A stretch of DNA of 64,000 nucleotides from Symbiodinium natans (Eukaryota > Sar > Dinophyceae > Suessiales > Symbiodiniaceae), in the NCBI GenBank assembly GCA_905221605.1, contig CAJNDS010002118.1:1-64000 (forward strand), written 5' to 3'. Shown in pieces: positions 53,103-63,460 of the stretch. A program made the position numbers and the translations under genes. Below the pieces are notes generated by a model. It ran no database searches and was not told where the DNA came from. It was given only the letters and a program-made list of their open reading frames with translations. Each line of letters starts with the position of its first letter. Position 1 is the stretch's first letter.

Positions 53103-54228
53103 CTGTCATGGGGTTTAGGGTTTAGGGTTTAGGGTTTTTGGTTTAGGGTTTAGGGTTTAGGGTTTAGGGTTTAGGGTTTAGGGTTTAGGGTTTAGGGTTT
53201 AGGGTGTAGGGTTTAGACTTAGGTCTTTAGGTGTTTAGACTTTAGGGTTGAGGCGTTTGAGGGTTAGGGTCTTGAGGCTTGAGGTTTAGGGTTTAGGAGC
53301 TTGAGGTTTGGGGTTTAGCGTTGGGGTTGATCAGGTTTATGGGGTTTACATGCGGGTTACGGGTTCTGGGTTTAGGGTTTACAGGGTTTAGGTTGTTTAA
53401 GGTTTCTGGTAGAGGGTTTGAGGTTGCGGGTGCACATGGGTTTAAATGGTCATGGGAGGGTTTAGGGTTTCTGTCCCTAAGCCCTAAACGGAATGTGCGA
53501 TTTAGAGACTATGAAGGGACATGCAGAAAAGAATCCCAGAAACCCCCAAGAATAATTTGACATTAAACCTCAATCCTAAACCCTAAACCTTAACCCTGAC
53601 CCTAAACAATAAACCTACGTTATTTTAAACTTATAGTAGGTAATGTCTGAGAACTGGGGCCCTCGGCCCTGCTAAGTCTGAGCCCTTCCAAGAGAGTTTA
53701 GCTAAGGAATGGCCCTTAAAGAAATTAGGGTTTATTGTTTAGGGCTTGGGGTTTGATTGTTCGTAATTTAAGGAATGCTCCTTCAGCCCTAGCGAATTAT
53801 TCTTGTCATTGAAGACATACTCCTTCAATCACGTAGGTGCTTCTTCTTGTGTTTCGAAGGTATGTTCTGTTGAAAACCATGTGTTTGTTGCTATGCTTCA
53901 AGGTGTATATACTCCTTGAGCCCTACAGACATTCTTCTTATGGTTGCAGATCTATTCCTGAACAAAGCCTGAGCCCTAAACCTTAAACCCTAAACCCGAA
54001 ACCCCAAACCGTCACCCTAAACCCTAAACCTAAAGCTATTGCTTGGAAGATCTGGCTTTGCGGCATGCCAGGGCTTCACGGTTTCGAAGATTGAGGGCCT
54101 TGGTGCCTGAATTGCACAGTTTGCTTTTGGGAGTTTCGGGTTTAGGGTTTGGGATGTAGGGTTTTAAACCCTAAACCCTAAACCCTAAACCCTAAACCCG
54201 ACTTAGGGTTGAACCCGAAACCCCTGAA

Positions 54229-54321
54229 CCCTGAGATCCAGTGGCCGAACGCCAGCCCGCCGCGCCCCGCCGCCAGCAGCGCCGCCGCGGACGCCGCAGC
54301 ACGGAACCGTGGGCGCACCAT
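54229..54321 (-). CDS. Candidate first exon with signal peptide
   Basis: ATG at 54,321 in GTGCCATGG context, then MVRPRFRAAASAAALLAAGR GGLAFGHWIS: basic N-terminus, Ala/Leu core, about 90% G/C third positions. This is a classic secretory signal sequence. It is about 14 kb upstream of the dioxygenase HxD exon on the same strand, and prolyl 4-hydroxylases are commonly ER proteins, but linking the two is inference. No promoter is visible; the upstream sequence is a telomere array. Confidence 0.5.
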
Positions 54322-55149
54322 GGCACCCGGGTTTAGGGTTTAGGGTTTAGGGTTTAGGGTTTAGGGTTTAGGGTTCAGGGTTTAGGGTTTAGGCTTTAGG
54401 GTTTAGGGTTTAGGGTTTAGGGTTCGGGGCTTCAGGTTTAGGTTTAGAACGTTGTTTCAAGGTTTTGGGACTGTTAGGGTTGAGCTGTTCGGGCTTAGGG
54501 TGTTTAGGGTTTGCCGGTGTTTAGGAAGTGTAGGGGTTGTAGCGTTTCGGGACTGTCAGGGCTTAGTTCGAGGTTTAGGGTTTCGGGCTCGGGGGTTCTG
54601 GGCATTGGGGGGACTTCAGGGCGTTTAGGGTTTAGGGGTTTAGGGTTTCGGGTTTAGGGTTTAGGGTGTAGGGGTTTAGGGTTTAGGGTAACTTGTGGGG
54701 TTGATTTCGGGAACACACCCCCTGCCACAAAGGGAACAAAGACCTTACTGGAGACCCAAAAAGACTTTAGGGTTTAGGGCTGCGGGGTTTAGGGTTCAGG
54801 GTTTAGGGTTTAGGGTTCAGGGTTTGGGGTTTAGGGTTTAGGGCTGCGGGGTTTAGGGTTGAGGGGTTGAAGGGCTAAGGGTGTCTCTCTGAATTTCTTT
54901 CAGATTTGTAAAGTCGGGGCCCAGGCTGGGTTTAGGCGGCTTACATACCTGAATACACACCTGAAGCGCCAAACCAGGAGAGCAACTTATCCCCAAACCC
55001 CGAATAAACTGCCATGGTTTAGGGTTTAGGGTTTAGGGTTTAGGGTTTCGAGTTTAGGGTTTAGGGTTGAAACTTCTCCGCCTGGACCGCAAGGGCCGCC
55101 GCCACAGGCCCAGATTCTGGCAGCAGAGCTTCCACGGTTAAGGGTTTAG

Positions 55150-55370
55150 GGTTTAGGGGTCTAGGTTTAGGGTTTAGGGGTTTAGGGGTTTAGGGGTTTA
55201 GGGGTTTAGGGGTTTAGGGGTTTAGGGGTTTAGGGGTTTAGGGGTTTAGGGGTTTAGGGGTTTAGGGGTTTAGGGGTTTAGGGGTTTAGGGGTTTAGGGG
55301 TTTAGAGGTTTAGGGGTTTAGGGGTTTAGGGGTTTAGGGGTTTAGGGGTTTAGGGGTTTAGGGGTTGAGG
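55150..55370 (+). repeat. (TTTAGGGG)n array, about 25 units
   Basis: Highly uniform 8-bp units with one TTTAGAGG change, merging into TTTAGGG at both ends. Confidence 0.96.
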
Positions 55371-55719
55371 GTTTAGGGTTTAGGAGTTTAGGGGTTTAGG
55401 GTTTAGGGTTTAGGGTTTAGGGTTTAGGGTTTAGGGTTTAGGGTTTAGGGTTTAGGGTTTAGGGTTAAGGGTTAAGGGTCAAGGGTTTAGGGGTTCAGGG
55501 TTTAGGGCTTAGGGTTTCGGGAGTTTCGGGTTTAGGGTTTCGGCATGTGCTGGGTACGTGAGGATAGAGCTTCGGGGTGTTAGGGCTGAGGGTTGTGGTC
55601 TTCGCGCAGGGGCTGCTGCAGTTCGGGGTACCCGAATTGAACTCGCGCTATCTGTGACCTAGATCCTAAACCCACCATGAGCCACAGCGGAAACCCAGAT
55701 CCACGTGAGTTAACCGCTA

Positions 55720-55880
55720 GGGAGAGGGGGGAAGGTGGGGGAGAGGGGGGAGGGGGGAGGGGGGGAGGGGGAGGGGGGGGAGGGGGAGGGGGGGAGGGTG
55801 AGGGTGCGGGGGAGGGGAGAGGGGGAGGGGGGTGGGGGGGGAGGGTGAGGGTGGGGGGGAGGGCGGGGGGGGCGTTCAGG
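55720..55880 (+). repeat. G-rich purine tract
   Basis: About 160 bp of G runs separated by single A or T (GGGGGAGGGGGAGG and similar). Likely to form G-quadruplexes and to be error-prone in assembly. The + frame through it is low-complexity. Confidence 0.9.
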
Positions 55881-56265
55881 TCATTGGGAAGGTCTAGGCT
55901 TGAGGGTCTTTCGCACCCGGCTGTTGCAACAGGACATGGGAAAAGGCCCTGTTGCGAAGCCCAGCCTTACACCCGAACACACTGTAGGATGCCTAAACCC
56001 AAAGCCCTGAACCCTGAAACCCCTAAACCCTGAAACCCTGAAACCCTAAAACCCTAAAACCCTAAAACCCTGAAACCCTATAATACCCTAAACTCTTAGG
56101 GTAGTTGCACGGTCCCTTCGTATGTGCCCTTGAAAGGCGACCGCTTACACCCCTTATATAACCCATACAAACCCAAGGACCCATACGTCAGAACCCTGTG
56201 GGACGACATCAAGGGCCCACAGCCCAAGCCTAAACCGTAAACCCAAAACCCAAAACAGCCCAAAC

Positions 56266-56348
56266 CCTATGTCCGTTTCCCTGGCTGCAGCCTGCATGTG
56301 GTGGAAAGCTGCGCTGCCTGGGCAAGGAGTTCCTTCGAATTCTCCTCC
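56266..56348 (-). CDS. Candidate exon
   Basis: Acceptor TTGTGAGACCAG, then EENSKELLAQAAQLSTTCRL QPGKR or, in the next frame, GGEFEGTPCPGSAAFHHMQA. Frame undecided. A good + acceptor (TTTCCCTGGCTGCAG) also exists at 56,294. Confidence 0.35.
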
Positions 56349-56420
56349 CTGGTCTCACAACCCCTAAGCCCTAAACCCTAAACCCTAAACCCCTAAACCC
56401 TAAACCCTAAACCCTAAACC

Positions 56421-56472
56421 AGCAAGCTCTGGGGCTTCGATGCCCCAAGCCCTGAGCCCTGCAAGGCCCGGC
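56421..56472 (-). CDS. Candidate exon, weak
   Basis: Acceptor CAAACATCACAG, then GRALQGSGLGASKPQSLL, ending at GGTTTAGGG (possible repeat-derived GT donor). Confidence 0.3.
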
Positions 56473-56893
56473 CTGTGATGTTTGGGGTTTGGGGTTTGGG
56501 GTTTAGGGTTTGGGGTTTAGGGTTTAGGGTTTAGGGTTTAGGGTTTAGGGTTTAGGGCCTGGGCTTAGGGTTTAGTGTGTGGGGTTTGGGGCTTGCTTGG
56601 GCTTAGGGCAGGCTTTTAAGGGTTTCAGGGTTTTTGGGGATTTCGGAGGCTTTAAGGCTTTTAGGTGAGGCATTGGAATCCGTATTGCGATGTAAGGAAG
56701 ATATTCCTTCACTCAGAAGGGTACTGCCTAAACCCTAAACCCTGAACCCTAAGCCCTAGGCCTTTGGAGGCCCGACGGAAGGCTTAAGAATCAACCCTGT
56801 TAGCCTAAACCCTAAACCCTAAACCCTAAACCCTAAACCCCAAACCCTAAACCCTAAAAGGGCACTTCACTTCGGCCCCAACGCACACATTCA

Positions 56894-56950
56894 AGCCATG
56901 TACTTTCCGGTCCACCAAGTGGGCCGGGGCCCCAGGTCAGCCTTGAAGCC
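56894..56950 (-). CDS. Candidate exon
   Basis: Acceptor TAAACCCTCAG, formed at the array edge, then GFKADLGPRPTWWTGKYMA. Tryptophan-rich, protein-like; possible GC donor before the TGA. Confidence 0.42.
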
Positions 56951-56959
56951 CTGAGGGTT

Positions 56960-57110
56960 TAGGGTTTAGGGTTTAGGGTGTAGGATGTAGGGTTTAGGGT
57001 TTAGGGTGTAGGGTTTAGGATGTAGGGTTTAGGGTTTAGGGTGTAGGGTTTAGGATGTAGGGTTTAGGGTTTAGGGTGTAGGGTTTAGGGTTTAGGGTTT
57101 AGGGTGTAGG
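56960..57110 (+). repeat. 35-bp higher-order telomere-like repeat
   Basis: The five-heptamer unit GTGTAGG-GTTTAGG-ATGTAGG-GTTTAGG-GTTTAGG is repeated about three times, giving a 35-bp period. Confidence 0.85.
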
Positions 57111-57208
57111 GTGCAGGGTTTAGGGTTTATTTAGGGTTTAGGGTGTAGGGTTTAGGGTTGAGGGTTTAGGGAAAATCATGGTGTCATTTCTGCCATCAAA
57201 ATCCGTGC

Positions 57209-57482
57209 CTAATTGTTACTGGAATCGGTCACGGACACTAAATCAAGGCTTTCTGAAGGAAGCCCCTCAACCCCTGACAGAGGAAGTTTTGGAAGCACGC
57301 ATGTAGATAGTGCCGAGTCAAGCAAGAACAGATATGGGCATGTACCAGAAACAGGGGTAACTCTTGTATACCTTAAATTGAATAGAATCCCCTTGAAAGG
57401 ATGCCCAAACAGGGCACTCCTATTTTCGGAAACCCCCAGAAAACAACTCAAACGAAGAAGGGATGCTGGGAGGGTGAGGTGA
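57209..57482. other. Spacer open on both strands, no gene recognised
   Basis: Both strands carry about 80-90-codon frames over 57,209-57,482, with AT-rich codon use unlike the exon islands. Text such as ATACCTTAAATTGAATAGAA suggests an inserted element. I cannot support a gene. Confidence 0.35.
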
Positions 57483-57610
57483 TGCCAAACACACAGTGAT
57501 TAGAAAGGGGCCTTGCGAAGCTCCGGCCCAGGCCAACCCTAAACCCTAAACCCTAAACCCTAAACCCTAAACCCTAAACCCTAAACCCTAAACCCTAAAC
57601 CCTAAACCCT

Positions 57611-57704
57611 ACTCTGGAATCCTAATCCCCTGAGTCGCTGGCGGAGGGGCCACGTAGCCTCCCACCACGAGGAGGGGCGCGGCTGAGGCGCTGTAGGTGG
57701 CCAT
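57611..57704 (-). CDS. Candidate first exon
   Basis: ATG at 57,704 in GGAGCCATGG context, then MATYSASAAPLLVVGGYVAP PPATQGIRIPE and TAG. Strong third-position G/C bias. An in-frame stop follows, so a donor must lie before it, or the peptide is complete at 31 residues. Directly upstream is a CCCTAAA array. Confidence 0.4.
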
Positions 57705-58962
57705 GGCTCCCTAAACCCTAAACCCTAAACCCTAAACCCTAAACCCTAAACCCTAAACCCTAAACCCTAAACCCTAAACCCTAAACCCTAAACCCTAAAC
57801 CCTAAACCCTACCGGAGCCCAAAACCCGAAGTGCCCTGGATGCCCTAACAGCGACCCCTCAGACCCCCAAAATCCTCTAAGCCTCTCGTAGATCCGAAGA
57901 GCCCTAAAATGCCCTGAACCAAGTCCAAAGCCGGACATGGGAGCCATACAGAGTTTAGGGTTGAGGGTTTAGGGTTTAGGGTTTAGGGTTTGTATGATTT
58001 CTTGGGCTTCTTTGGTTCACTGCTTCTCGCTGTTCAGGGAGGTTTGGGGTTCGCGTCGTTGCTCAAAACATGGCTGTGTTTCCGCTTCACGTACACGCAG
58101 ACGCCTTAAGCTGTCATCGGTTGCCGCACGGCCTATTGCACATGGCCCTTGCGCGTCTGAAGCCACCTTTTGAGCACTCGCGCCGAGACAGTCAAGAAAT
58201 CTGAGTGCTCAACAACCCTACAATCCAAACCCTGAACCCTATGACCGTAAGGCCGAAAACCCTAGAAACCATGCAGAGGACCAGTAGAAAACAAGCCTAG
58301 ACATCTCAAATCTGAAGCCTAAACCCTGAACCCTAAACCCTAAACCCTAAACCGTGAAGCCAAAACTCTGTGATAACGCCCTACAAACCCGAAACCCCCC
58401 TGAAGGCCCCAAAAAAACACAGCTGATCAGACGATGTCAGACCCTAAAAGCCCTACACAACCTCGAACAAGCCGAAGCACAGCCGACGGAGGGTTTAGGG
58501 TTTAGGGTTTAGGGTTAGGGTTTAGGGTTTAGGGTTTAGGGTTTAGGGTTTAGGGTTTAGGGTGGAACACCTCAACACACGGAAACACTCAAAGCCCTTC
58601 AAACCATCAAAGTCCAAAACCGTAAACACCCCAAGAGCCCTGAAACCCTAAAGCCCTCCACAACAGCCCTAAAACACTTCAGGGTTTGAGGGTTGAGGGC
58701 TTAGGGTTGAGGATGTCAGAGTACTCAGCAAGGGTGCCCGTGTTTGGCTTTAGGGTGTAGGGTTCCCAGGCTTTGCTAAAAAAGGGTTCAGGGTGTTGCT
58801 TGAAGGCTTTCACTTCATGGGTAGTGGCTCTGGATGGTTTAGAGATTAGGGCTTAATCAGGGTTTAGGGCGTAGGGTTTGGGGTTTAGGGCGTCAGGGGG
58901 TTTAAGGTTTAGGGTTTCAGGCGGCCATGGCATCACAGACCTGGCGCTGCTGCCGATGAAAC

Positions 58963-59112
58963 CTCATCGTATGTATCCGGCAAGGGAGACTGCGCGATCC
59001 TGTGGCACTGGTCGCCTTCGAAATTCGCAGCGTCGCCGGGGGCCATTTTTGCGAAACCCCATTTGGCCTCCATCAAGCCTTCTGTCATCTGGTCCCGATA
59101 TGACACGGCCAG
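58963..59112 (-). CDS. Candidate exon, 50 codons (strand uncertain)
   Basis: Minus: acceptor AAAGTTGCACACAG, 150 bases reading LAVSYRDQMTEGLMEAKWGF then AKMAPGDAANFEGDQCHRIA and QSPLPDTYDE, donor GAG|GTTTCA. Plus: one frame over 58,965-59,220 reads KGDCAILWHWSPSKFAAS then IKPSVIWSRYDTASCVQLWL and GLEENEAFVNHLCFVWPGRW with better codon bias. The strand is unresolved, but one of the two is very likely coding. Confidence 0.4.
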
Positions 59113-59694
59113 CTGTGTGCAACTTTGGCTGGGGCTTGAAGAGAACGAAGCCTTCGTCAACCATCTTTGCTTCGTCTGGCCAGGAAGATGGGTCGCCGAC
59201 CCACTGCCGATAGTGTTGTTAGGGTTCTTCTTATGCGGTTCAGCTTTTGGGGCTTCGCTTCATGGAGTTCAGGTTTTGGTTTCACAGGGTTTGGGGGCTC
59301 AATTTTTTCTCCAGGATTTAGACTTTCATTTGGGACTGCAGGTTTGGGGTATCGTGCACGTACCATTTTTGCTTCATGGGGTTAGGATTCTTGGTAATAT
59401 GGTGCCATTGTCTTGCTTCATGGGGTTTGGAGTTTAGGGAGCTTAGGGTACAAGGATACCCCGTGTGTTCAGTAGGTTTTTTTTCAGCAACCTAGGCACT
59501 GCGAGCAGAACTTATACTTTAAACCCTAAACCCTAAACCCTAAAACCCTCTTTTGTGGTTCATGGGTAGCTATTTTGGGCTATAAGTGCCCTACATAGGG
59601 TTCAAAGCACAGGTACCATAGATACAACCCTAGCGGCTGGGGCTTCCACTAGGGTGGTTTAGGGTCTAGGGTTTAGGGTTTAGGGTTTAGGGTT

Positions 59695-59921
59695 AGGGTT
59701 TAGGGTTTAGGGTTTAGGGTTTAGGGTTTAGGGTTTAGGGTTTAGGGTTTAGGGTTTAGGGTTTAGGGTTTAGGGTTTAGGGTTTAGGGTTTAGGGTTTA
59801 GGGTTTAGGGTTTAGGGTTTAGGGTTTAGGGTTTAGGGTTTAGGGTTTAGGGTTTAGGGTTTAGGGTTTAGGGTTTAGGGTTTAGGGTTTAGGGTTTAGG
59901 GTTTAGGGTTTAGGGTTTAGG
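59695..59921 (+). repeat. Longest perfect (TTTAGGG)n array
   Basis: About 32 consecutive heptamers without a visible error. Confidence 0.98.
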
Positions 59922-60049
59922 GTTCGGCAGAGCCCTGGAATGCACACGGTGCTCGAGTCATTTGCCTGCCACGTGCCTTAGTGGTACTCTTTGCGGTGAA
60001 CACTGCAAAGCTGAAGCGATCGCGCCCGTTAGCATTTGGGCAGTTGTCC

Positions 60050-60125
60050 AATCTATGGTCTCTTTTTGGGCACCCTAGATATCGGGCTTCGAAGTAAACT
60101 AGGAACCCCAAAAGAGACCATCATA
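60050..60125. repeat. Foldback element
   Basis: ATGGTCTCTTTTTGGG...CCTAGAT and, inverted, AAACTAGGAACCCCAAAAGAGACCAT. About 25-bp arms. Confidence 0.8.
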
Positions 60126-60310
60126 TAGGATAACCCCCAGTTTAGTACAGTTACAAGCGCTGGGGGAGTACTTGGGACCTTGCGGGGTTCCCGCGCCTAA
60201 AACACTTGACGGCAAGAGGATCGGGGTTTAGGGTTTACAGGGTTTACAGGGTTTATAGATAGGGTTTATGAGGTTAACGGGGTTTATAGGGTTTAGATTG
60301 GGTTTTACAG

Positions 60311-60427
60311 CTGGAATGCAAGGTCCCAATCTCCGAGACGGCTCACTGGATGATGCATGTGGGAAAACCAAGCTGCCATGACAAATTCGTGGCAAACTCG
60401 CGTGCCAAGGTGCTCAGCCAGGAGTCT
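60311..60427 (+). CDS. Candidate exon, 39 codons, canonical splice sites
   Basis: Acceptor GATTGGGTTTTACAG, then LECKVPISETAHWMMHVGKP then SCHDKFVANSRAKVLSQES, then donor TCT|GTAAGT, exactly 117 bases. One of the best-bounded exons in the window and on the + strand. The minus strand is also open (LLAEHLGTRVCHEFVMAAWF) with a CTTACAG acceptor, so the strand is not certain. Confidence 0.45.
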
Positions 60428-60946
60428 GTAAGTTCGTAGATGTATCGACCTTACAACCACCATTGATGGTAACGGGTCACGCGTTAAGTGTAGCCTCTGC
60501 GTCACACCATGCTGTTCCCCATGTTGGTTGAACCCGTAGAGCTTAGGGTAGTTAAATGGGTCCCTTGACTAGAACCCCTCAAGAACCCCAAAAAACCACG
60601 GGCCCATACTCAGAATCCTTAAAGAAGGTAAGGGCTTCACACGCTCAGATCACCCCCTAAGTTCTCAATTGAATCCTTACTTGCGGGGCTTCTTATGGGT
60701 ACTTTTGGGGCTCTATTGTTGCATTCTCCTGCTACGTTAGGGCACCAAAACGACGACCATCATGTAGATCAAGGGCTTATTCTAGACCTCAAGTCACAAC
60801 CCTAAACCCTAAACCCTAAACCCTAAACCCTAAACCCTAAACCCTAAACCCTAAACCCTAAACAAGTCACCAAAATGTCGCAGAGCCTGCGAGTCTGCGG
60901 CTCTTTGTGTCTGATGCCTTCTTCAGCTTAGTAGCCCAGTAACCAT

Positions 60947-61120
60947 ACTTGGCTGCACTCAGGAGGGTAGCTATAAATCATTTTTTTAGGGTTTAGGGTT
61001 TAGGGTTTAGGGTTTAGGGTTTAGGGTTTAGGGTTTAGGGTTTAGGGTTTAGCTGCCTTGCTAAGAAACCCAATAAACCCAAAAAAGGTAAGGATCTAAA
61101 GTTACGGTAAAGTACCACAA
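60947..61120 (+). repeat. Dispersed repeat interrupted by a telomere array
   Basis: Second copy of 16,316-16,425. At the position corresponding to CTTTTAG|CTGCC, 63 bases (60,990-61,052) of GGTTTAG units, exactly nine heptamers, are inserted. Confidence 0.92.
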
Positions 61121-61127
61121 GGCATAT

Positions 61128-61310
61128 TATGATAAGGACACCCCTTTTTTTGGGTTGGGTGGTTTATAAAGGAAGCCATAAGCCAAAAAAAAAAGGTAAA
61201 GGGTACCCATATTATGATAAGGGCACCCCTTTTTTTGGGTTTTGGGTGTTTTTATAAGGGAAACCATAAACCAAAAAAAAAAAGTAAAGGGCACCACTGG
61301 GCTACCAAGC
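61128..61310. repeat. Foldback element family C, tandem pair
   Basis: Two adjacent copies of a unit with GGGCACCCCTTTTTTTGGGT, TTATAAGGGAAACCAT and AAAAAAAAGTAAAGGG(C/T)ACC, separated by about 75 bp. Ends with GGGCTACCAAG. Confidence 0.85.
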
Positions 61311-61364
61311 CACGGCATTGGGGGTCGGGGAAAGATGGCCTTGCGCCCAGCCAGCCATTTACTT

Positions 61365-61418
61365 GGGAAAGATGTTCAACGTGGTGCCGGTGCTGGTGTA
61401 GATGCCCTTGACCTTGAG
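61365..61418 (-). CDS. Candidate last exon with stop
   Basis: After CACCCGCTCTCAAG the minus strand reads VKGIYTSTGTTLNIFPK and TAA, with 16 of 17 third positions G or C. Looks like the C-terminus of a protein encoded further right on the minus strand. The + strand (AIYLGKMFNVVPVLV) is open too. Confidence 0.4.
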
Positions 61419-62189
61419 AGCGGGTGAGGGTTTAGGGGTAGGGGTATAGGGGTTTGGGGGGTTAGGGGTTTGGGGGTTTGTTTAGGGGTTTAGGGGCTCA
61501 GGGGATTAGGGGTTTAGGGCTTGCTAAACTCTAGGTTCAGGGTTTAGGATTTGGGGTTTAGGGTTTTAGGGCTTAGGGCTTACTATTTTTTAGGGTTTAG
61601 GGTTGAGGGTTTAGGAAATAAAGAGTGTTGAGTCGATCAGGTGGCGAACATAGGAAACCAGGCCCAGGCACGTGCCGAAACTTCGAGTTTAGGATTTAAG
61701 GCCCCAGGGGCAGCGAAGTTGCTGGCGCAATGCCCCTGTTCCGATTATCTCTAGTTTTCCTGTTGTTACTGCTACGATTGTTAGTGTTACTGTTATTGTT
61801 GATACTATTGATATTAATATTTGTTGATATAAATATTGCTGCTATTGGTGTTGACAATTCTTGAAAAAATTTTGCTATCTATTGAAAGTAGTCTTAGTAT
61901 GATTCTTGTTATGTTTAGCACTCTTGTTGATACTCTACTGATACAGCAAGAAGGGTGTTTGCGAGATGCACTGCCCCAAGCTCTTAAGCACCAAAGCTCC
62001 CAACCCCCTGAGCCCGTGGAACCCCAAACCCTTCAGTAAACCCCCCCCAAAACCCCTAAACCCTAAACCCTAAACCCTAAACCCTAAACCCTACACCCTA
62101 AGCACCCAAAGCACCCAAAGCACCCCAAAGCACCAGTAAGTCCTGAGCTGGGCCCTCTCCACCCCGAAACTTTGTAGATACAGGTACGA

Positions 62190-62660
62190 ATGTTGGCGGG
62201 TAACGGTTTTAAACATACACGTATGTGTCCATGCATGTATATATATATATATACATGTATGTATCAGTGTATGTGCATAAATAAATACGAATATACATAT
62301 AAATATAAATAAATAAATAAATATATATATATATATATAGGTAGGTAGGTAGGTAGGTAGGTAGGTAGGTAGGTAGGTAGGTAGGTATGTGCGTGGCATC
62401 TGCAAGTCTACGCGACAAGCACAGAAACAAATGCTTACTTACTCACATACATACAAACATACTGCATACATGTATGCAGAGATACAAACATGCATGCTTG
62501 CATGCATACATACATACATACATACATACATACATACATACATACATACGTACACACACATACACACACATACACACACTATGTATAAATAAATACACAT
62601 ATATATACAGATATTATATGTGTGTTAAATGTATATGTATATGTAGGTTTTACCTGACAT
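62190..62660. repeat. Microsatellite cluster
   Basis: (TA)n at about 62,238-62,254 and 62,320-62,338, (GTAG)12 at about 62,338-62,386, and (CATA)n at about 62,500-62,548, plus mixed ATAC/ACAT text. Long open frames with TYLPTYLP or HTYIHTYI patterns are repeat by-products. Confidence 0.95.
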
Positions 62661-62944
62661 GATAGGACATGACATGACATGACATGATATGATGAAGATA
62701 TGGTACCGGCCTGGCAACGAGATGATGCAGACGCAACAATCATGTGATAACGGAATAATGCTGACTTGACACTGACACTGATCGCGACAGTGACCATGAT
62801 GCCGATATACGATATACGATGTAGTACTCGTTTACGTATGGTTTTTAGGTACCCCAAACATTAGGGGACCCCAAACCCTAAACCCTAAACCCTAAACCCG
62901 CTTCCGAGCCAAGAGACGATGTCGGGCGTGACCTGGCCAAGAGA

Positions 62945-62980
62945 GGGGTGGGGTGGGGTGGGGTGGGGTGGGGTGGGGTC
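62945..62980 (+). repeat. (GGGGT)7 repeat
   Basis: Seven pentamers, G-quadruplex prone. Confidence 0.93.
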
Positions 62981-63022
62981 AGGAAAACCCTAAACCCTAA
63001 ACCCGAACCCCTAGAACCCTAA

Positions 63023-63122
63023 ACCCTAAACCCCTAAACCCCTAAACCCCTAAACCCCTAAACCCCTAAACCCCTAAACCCCTAAACCCCTAAACCCCTA
63101 AACCCCTAAACCCCTAAACCCC
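63023..63122 (-). repeat. (CCCCTAAA)n array
   Basis: About 12 units of the inverse of TTTAGGGG. Confidence 0.95.
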
Positions 63123-63359
63123 AAATCCTGAACCCTGAGCCCTAAGCCCCAAGCCCTAAACCCTAAAACCCTAACCCTCAAATCGGCTTTGGGGTTTCTG
63201 ACTTAGGACTCTTCCCTTTGCCGCTTCTCGCATTCTGCATATTGCTCATATCGGATCCCCATGATCATCCTAAACCCTAAACCCTAAACCCTAAACCCTA
63301 AACCCTAAACCCTAAACCCTAAACCCTAAACCCTAAACCCTAAACCCTAAACCTAGGCC

Positions 63360-63460
63360 TTCCTGCTGGCCACCCCACCTTCTTCATGTCCCCGGCGGCG
63401 ACATCTGGCGACCAGCTCGGGATCATCTCCTCGCCAGACCCCAAATGAATTCCCAGTTTT
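63360..63460. CDS. Candidate exon, strand uncertain
   Basis: + reading GLPAGHPTFFMSPAATSGDQ LGIISSPDPK; minus reading EMIPSWSPDVAAGDMKK with donor AAG|GTGGGG. Both have high third-position G/C. Island flanked by CCCTAAA on the left and TTTAGGG on the right. Confidence 0.35.

Noticed and set aside
62091-62662. Frames with TYLPTYLP and YIHTYIHT patterns
   Set aside because: They arise from GTAG and CATA microsatellites.
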